Assembly (NCBI GenBank): GCA_951802195.1
Contig: OX637639.1
Coordinates: 384,501-448,500, forward strand
DNA: 64,000 nt
Direction of reading: 5' to 3'
Origin: Tausonia pullulans
Taxonomy: Eukaryota > Basidiomycota > Tremellomycetes > Cystofilobasidiales > Mrakiaceae
Shown: positions 58,738-64,000 of the stretch, in pieces
Position numbering within the stretch: the stretch's first letter is position 1
How the letters are laid out: every line of letters begins with the position of its first letter
Notes under the pieces: generated by a model
What the model saw: only the letters and a program-made list of their open reading frames with translations
What the model was told of the DNA's origin: nothing
Databases searched by the model: none
Translations under genes and position numbers: made by a program

Positions 58738-61700
58738 ATGGACGCCCACCTCGTTCAGGTCCTCGAGGCGACTCTCTCTTCCTCGACCGAGGAGCGGCGC
58801 GCGGCCGAGCAGGCGCTCGATGAGCTTCTTGCCGACCCTGGTCGGTCCCCTCCATCTTCCCTCGAAGCGCTCAGACACTGACGGCCGTGCTCTCCTCCCT
58901 AGACGCCGCCCTCGCTCTCACCCGCCTCGGTCTCTCGACGTCACTCGATCTCTCGACCCGCCAGCTCGCCGGCGTCATCCTCCACAAGCACCTCGCCCGA
59001 ACCTGGGAGACGCTCTCCCCCGAGTCGACCGCCATCCCCGAGTCCCACCGCCCGCAACTCCTCGAGCTTCTCTTCAGTGGTCTAGCTCTCCCCGAATCCA
59101 AGCTCCGGTCTCAGTTCGCGCACGCGCTCGCAGTCCCGCTCCTCGCGCAGGCATCGAGCCCAGGGGTCCTCGACGCGCTGCTGGGTCTCCTTGCGAGAGG
59201 GACGCACGATCAGGTCCATGGTGCGATGGCGGTGTTCAGGGAGGTTGTGAGGAAGGGAGAACTCGATCTGGGGGAAGTCGCTGGAGGCGGGAACGAGGGA
59301 GACGCGCGCGTGCTTGCGGTCGTGAGGGCGTTGAGCCCCGTGCTGCTAGGTGTACTCGGCAACGAGGTGAGCCCGAGCGCTCTCGCCTACCCCTCTTAGC
59401 GATGCTTGTGCCTTTGTTGTCGGGAAAGGCGCTTGGGCCTGGCTGACCCACCCCCGCTTCTCTATCCCCTAGACTCACTCGTCCCCGACGCGAGCAGCGA
59501 CGATCACCGTCTTCCGCCAGTGTCTCTCGACGCTCTACATGCTCAAGGACGTCCTCCCGCAGGAGGCCAACGCGGCCGTCGCCGACGTTCTCCCCGGCTG
59601 GCTCGAGGCGTGTGTTACGCTCCTCCAGGGCGACATCGGTCTCTCTCTTCGCGAGGGAGGTCGCCCCGCCTGGGAGACGCTTCTCATTAAGCGAGAGGTC
59701 TTCAAGACGCTCACGACGATCCACAGATCGTTCCCAAGGATGCTAACGAGCTCGATCCTCACGACGCACGTCCTCCCGCTTTCGACGGCGCACTTGGCGG
59801 GTCTCCTCCCACTGCACACGCTCTACGCCATCTCTTCCACCTCAGACGCAACCCCTCCGCCACCAGCGACGGACGACAGCGCGGAGGACGAGCCGACGAT
59901 CGAGCAGGTCGTCTCTCCTCTCCTCGATCTCCTGACCGAGCTCACCCGCGCTGGCAAGCTCAAGGCCGGTTGGACGACCGGAAACGACTCCACAGAGACG
60001 GACGCCCTCGCCTCGGCTGTCCTCTCCGCGCTCGGATTCTCCCTCATGACAACGGACGACGAGGAAGAGTGGGCGAACGACCCGAACGCCTTTGCGGCAG
60101 ACGAGGACGATGAGACGGACCTCTACTCGCTCCGCGTTGCGTGCCACGACTTCATCGCCACCTTGCTCGAGAAATACCCCCGACCAAGCGCAAGGGTCCT
60201 CCAGAGTGCCGTCCAGTGGCGAATTGGCGCGTCCGAGATCGAGCAGAAGCGAGGGGATGCCGATTGGTGGAAAGGGCTCGAGGCGTCGTTGGCTTGCGTC
60301 GGAGGGGTCTCGGAGCCGCTGTTGGAGCTACTGGAGACGGAGGAGACGAAGGGTGGGAAGAAGAGCTTCGATCTCGGGTTCCTGTTCGACCGGGTGATCC
60401 CCAAGTTCCTTGGTGCTCAGGGTGAGCGAACAAAGGCGCAGAAATCTCCACCCCACACATTCTGATTCCCTCTCCAGAGCTCCCCTTCCTCCAGGGCCGA
60501 TCCTTCGTCGTCGCGTCCCAGTACGCGACTGCGCTCTCGCCCTCGCTTGCCGCTCAGTACCTCGAGGCGGCCGTCCAAGTGCTCGAGGCTGAGGGTATGG
60601 GCGTCTCGGTTAAGATCTCGGCCGTCAAGACGATCAAGAAGTGGGTTGGGCGACTTCTCTCCTTCGCTTCGTTGTGAGCCACACTCACCCATTTCTCTCC
60701 CGCCAGCTTCTGCCGCCACCTCCCACCGACGACCGTCCAGCCGCTGTCGCACCGGATCCTCTCGACGCTCGTCCCTCTCCTTACCCAAGCGGGTGACGAG
60801 GTCCTCGCCCTCGTTCTCGAGTCCCTCCGTGCCGTCGTGGGTGTCGATGAGGCGGCGCTCGACCCACAGCTCATGGCTCAGCTCTCCAATGTCCTCCTCG
60901 ACGTGTGGGCGAAGAACGCCTCGGATCCGATCATTGCCTCGATCTTCGAGGAGCTCTTCGAGCACCTCGCCTCGACGCCCAAGACCGAGACGTACGATGC
61001 GCTCGTATCGCACGCTCTACCGAAGATCTGCTCGGCTGTGACGAACCCCCCGGGGGATGATGCCGCGGCTGCGGCGACGCTCGCGGCTGGGGCCATTGAG
61101 CTTGTGTGCAGCTTGCTGAGGGGGAGGGAGGGCCCGCTCGACCCGGAAGGGAAAGGCTACGTCGCGGGGATTGCGAGTGTGCTTTTCCCCGGCCTGCTTC
61201 ATGGCGAGGATATGGAGATGATTCAGGTGAGGAACCGCTTTTGCCCCTTCGCTTTGCTCTCTTGCTGATGAAAGTGCGAAACCCAGAACGGGGTCGAGGC
61301 TCTTACGCTCCTCATCCGCAAGGACTGCCAGTCGCTCATCGAGTCGTATGTCCTCTTCTCGTCTTTCACCTAACCGGCCAACCCTAACCCTTCTGCTTCC
61401 ACCAGCATCGACCCCCAGACCAATCAATCCGGCCTGCACTCGACCTTCGCCGTCATCGCCCGCCTCCTCCGGCCCGGCGAGTCCGAATCCCGGGGTCTCT
61501 TCCTCGGTGATCTTGTCGTTCACCTCCTTCGTCGCGCCCCCAGCCACTCCATCGCCCCCGTCCTGCCCGACCTCGTCCGGGCGATGGTGGAGCGGATCCC
61601 GACGGCGATGTATCAGACGTTCCAGCAGAGCTTGATCATCCCGCTGGCGTACTTGCTCGAAACGCAGTTTGAGGGGACCCTGAAGCTGCTCGAGGAGACT

Positions 61701-62627
61701 CCGATCACGGTCGCTCCCGTTCCTCCGTCGACCGAGTCGACGAGCTCGACGGCGCTCGCGGTCCTTCTGAGAAGCTGGTCTGAGAACGCAGAGACGTTCC
61801 AAGGGTCGTGGGCGATCCGAGTCTCGACGCTCGCGCTTGGAAGGCTCTTCGTCGAGAGCGCAAGGCGGGAGAGCCTCAGCGGGCTCGGCGTGCGCGGGGA
61901 GCAAATCGTCGACCAGGAGACGAACGGGCGTGAGTCTGTCGAGCCTAGGCTGTGGGGTGCGGACGCATCGACGGACTAAAAAGCTGACTTGAGAACGAAC
62001 GGTCTCGTCTCGGCAAGTCATCATGACCCGCTCAATGACCAAGTCCCGACCGATCCGTTACTCGCAGATCCCTTTCCCGCTCAAGGCGCTCAAGCTCATC
62101 CTTTCCGAGATGCGCACCGTCCGGTCTGCCGGGGAGTACAACGCGCTTTGGGACGCCGAAGACGACGACGACGACGACGACGATGGGGACGACGACGATG
62201 GGGACAACGGAGCGTGGGAGGACGATGGACCGGGGCTGGTGAAGGGGAGGGGGCCGGCGAGGGAGGATGAGTTTGGATTCCTTTCGGGTGAGTTCCGCTG
62301 TCCTCTTGTTTGCGAGGGAGACACACAGGGCTGACGTTATGACGTGGGCATCAGACATGATGGGCCCGGGAGGCATCGACGACGCAGATGCCAGCTTCGG
62401 CGGAGAGGACGAGGACCTTCGGGATGACCCGGTCTCGACGATCGACCTCAATGTGAGTCCCAACCCTGTCCCTTTTTCTCTTTCGAGCGCTGACAGATGG
62501 ACGTGAACACCAGGCCCACCTCGCGGGTGTTCTGAGGACGTCGTACGCCGAGATGGACGGCTTTGGTCGACTCGTCGCCGGATTGTCGGACGAGGAGCGC
62601 GGGGTTCTCGGTGGGGTGCTTGCTTAG
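58738..62627 (+). CDS. Importin-9 / karyopherin Kap114 type
   Basis: Ten exons, 58738-58840, 58903-59366, 59473-60421, 60478-60640, 60707-61226, 61287-61345, 61406-61929, 62018-62287, 62355-62452, 62514-62627, give 1,087 residues. Importin-9 is a beta-karyopherin that carries histones H2A-H2B and TBP into the nucleus. The N-terminus begins with HEAT repeats (LEATLSSSTEERRAAEQALD, then RQLAGVILHKHL, the importin-beta N domain). The family's acidic landmark DDEEEWANDPNAFAADEDDE lies near residue 390. The C-terminal block MTRSMTKSRPIRYSQIPFPL is typical of importin-9 and is followed by a long Asp run near 975. Length is usual for the family. Confidence 0.9.
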
Positions 62628-62707
62628 AGAAGAGATATCACGAGAGATCAAGGAAGTGTGCATCGAAAAGAGAAACTTGTACAGAGAGACGTTGTCTCCG
62701 CCTTCAA

Positions 62708-63175
62708 TCAGAGCGGCGACCCTGACCCAATGCTCGCCGTCCGCCTCTCCATCTCCGCCAGCTCCCGCTCCATCGCGTCAATGCCTCCGTCGGCAAGCTT
62801 AGCGCCGTCCGCGGACGGCCGCTCGCCTCCCGACGCGTGCTGGTCTGGGGAGAACGAGGTCGGCGCGTCGAAGTCTTGTGCTGGAGGGGCGAGGTTTGGG
62901 GCGGAGGAGGTAGAGTTGGACGAGGGAGGAGGGACAGGGGGGTTGCGGTAGGTCTGCTGCGATGAGGTGCTCTCGCTGGGGGCCGAGGGAGGAGGAGAAG
63001 GGGGAGAGAGAGGGAGGGAGGATGATGACGATGGCTCGGTCTCGGCTGCCGGGGACGAACAGATCGTCAGCTCGGCTGGGAGAGAATTGGCTCTAGTCAA
63101 GAGGGCAGGCAACGCACTGTCGAGTGTGGTGTTCGGCGCGTAGGTGTGGGCGAGGGTGTGTAGAATCTTGGACAT
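62708..63175 (-). CDS. Small hypothetical protein, 155 residues
   Basis: One open exon from ATG at 63175. The first 45 residues look folded (MSKILHTLAHTYAPNTTLDS, then ALPALLTRANSLPAELTI). The middle is Ser/Pro-rich and disordered. A charged helix (DAMERELAEMERRTAS) closes the protein. An acceptor-like CAG lies just before the ATG, so upstream exons are possible. It is convergent with importin-9, 80 bp away. No family recognised. Confidence 0.5.
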   Translation of the reverse strand: MSKILHTLAHTYAPNTTLDSALPALLTRANSLPAELTICSSPAAETEPSSSSSLPLSPPSPPPSAPSESTSSQQTYRNPPVPPPSSNSTSSAPNLAPPAQDFDAPTSFSPDQHASGGERPSADGAKLADGGIDAMERELAEMERRTASIGSGSPL

Positions 63176-63684
63176 GCTGAGAATTCGATGGGCGTTGGAA
63201 GGAAAAGAGGAAAGAGGACGATCTCGTCCCTTGAACCGGGGGACGAGGCCGCCGCGGATGCCGAGATAGCAGGGAGGAATACGTCATGATCACCCGAGGA
63301 TTGTTCCGTGGATCCAGAACAATGTCCACCCTCCTCTGGTGAGTCTGATCCGTCTGGAAACACTGAGGTGGGGGAGGCTATCTGATGGTGGAGAGGGTTG
63401 AGCGACAGATCTGACAGGTCAGGCTAGTACGCACAGAACATCCTTGCTCCTCCTCCCCTCTCTTTCGCCCTTTCTTCCTCTGAACAGCCTTCCACCCTGT
63501 CGTCGCCTTTCGTACCTCCCGAAAGATGCGCCTCGAATAAACTTCACCCACCAAACTCCGCCAGATGGTTGCATCGCTCATTGAATCCCCCCCTAATTGA
63601 CTGCGCGGGACATATGAGGTTTCATCTCGCTCGGGCCTCGTTCAACTCGCTCTTCGTCGTCGAATTCCACGTCCCCCTCCCTAG
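63176..63684. other. Intergenic, nothing recognised
   Basis: This lies upstream of the small hypothetical gene. Short frames only; an AG-like acceptor near 63176 may belong to an extra 5' exon of that gene. Confidence 0.4.
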
Positions 63685-63870
63685 CTAGTAGAACTCTACT
63701 GAGCCCAGCTTCACCCGGTCCTTCCCAAGCTCACTCAGGGCATCCAGAAGCAGGGCCGTCCCATCGATCTCGGCTGCGAGCCTGCTTCCCTCCCCCCTCC
63801 CACGGCCCACCGTCCGGATGCACTTCTCTTTCAAGATTAACAAGCGGCTTCCGCACATCCCGATCCTCAA
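63685..63870 (-). CDS. Possible C-terminal exon of an unknown gene
   Basis: A minus-strand frame contains GSRLAAEIDGTALLLDALSE and ends VKLGSVEFY followed by a stop. It reads like a protein C-terminus. The sequence just upstream reads LPIEDRDVRKPLVNLERE in another frame and ends at GTGCAT, so an intron may join the two. The gene would run off towards the right edge of the window. Family unknown. Confidence 0.3.
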   Translation of the reverse strand: MRIGMCGSRLLILKEKCIRTVGRGRGEGSRLAAEIDGTALLLDALSELGKDRVKLGSVEFY

Positions 63871-64000
63871 TCGGCAGCGTTAGATTGATTGGTCGACTGG
63901 GCTCGAGCTATATATCCGTGAAGGGTCGCCGGTGCTCAAGGCCGTCTCGTGCGCAGGCAAGTTGAGCTGGCTGTTGAAGTGGACTGAGAGATAGAGGGAG

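Overview
The window is nuclear DNA of a filamentous or yeast-like fungus, most likely a basidiomycete. Genes are GC-rich and dense in introns of about 50-80 nt with GT-AG ends. They include a Cln-type G1 cyclin, a GPI-anchored GH17 glucanase, split tRNA-Leu genes, a mitochondrial bL36 and Mediator, COMPASS and ISWI subunits. A Pucciniomycotina-like lineage is my best guess, from gene style only. Most gene models below were spliced by hand. Unless an entry says otherwise, the exon lengths sum to a multiple of three, which is an internal check on the splice sites.

Left third (1-25 kb): the last exon of a probable Atg26-type sterol glucosyltransferase; a G1/S cyclin on the minus strand; about 5 kb without a gene; an SPF30/SMNDC1-type Tudor splicing factor; then a relic-rich stretch (12-22 kb). 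That stretch holds two near-identical tRNA-Leu(AAG) units in inverted orientation, a secreted GH17 glucanase, and several coding-like fragments that look decayed. One fragment resembles the intact membrane protein at 41-43 kb. At 22.6-25.6 kb a six-exon gene encodes a probable TPP1/Tpz1-like telomere protein.

Middle (25-43 kb): a GNAT acetyltransferase divergent from the TPP1-like gene; a 1,244-residue orphan protein with a C-terminal membrane segment; a 1,267-residue probable Mediator subunit 5; exosome subunit Rrp43; 2.2 kb without a gene; mitochondrial ribosomal protein bL36m; and an orphan 481-residue polytopic membrane protein.

Right third (43-64 kb): a 24-exon Slh1/ASCC3-type Ski2-like helicase that seems to lack the usual C-terminal Sec63 unit; an Itc1/ACF1-type ISWI-complex subunit; a Swd3/WDR5-type WD40 protein; importin-9/Kap114; and a small unknown protein. 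Functionally the window is mostly housekeeping: chromatin (Itc1, WDR5), transcription (Med5), RNA processing (SPF30, Rrp43), ribosome quality control (Slh1), nuclear import (importin-9), telomere (TPP1-like) and cell cycle (cyclin). I see no operon-like logic, CRISPR array or intact transposon. The most notable items are the TPP1-like protein, the truncated Slh1, the inverted tRNA repeat with its relics, and the splicing features (micro-exons, GTNCGT donors, a GC-AG intron).
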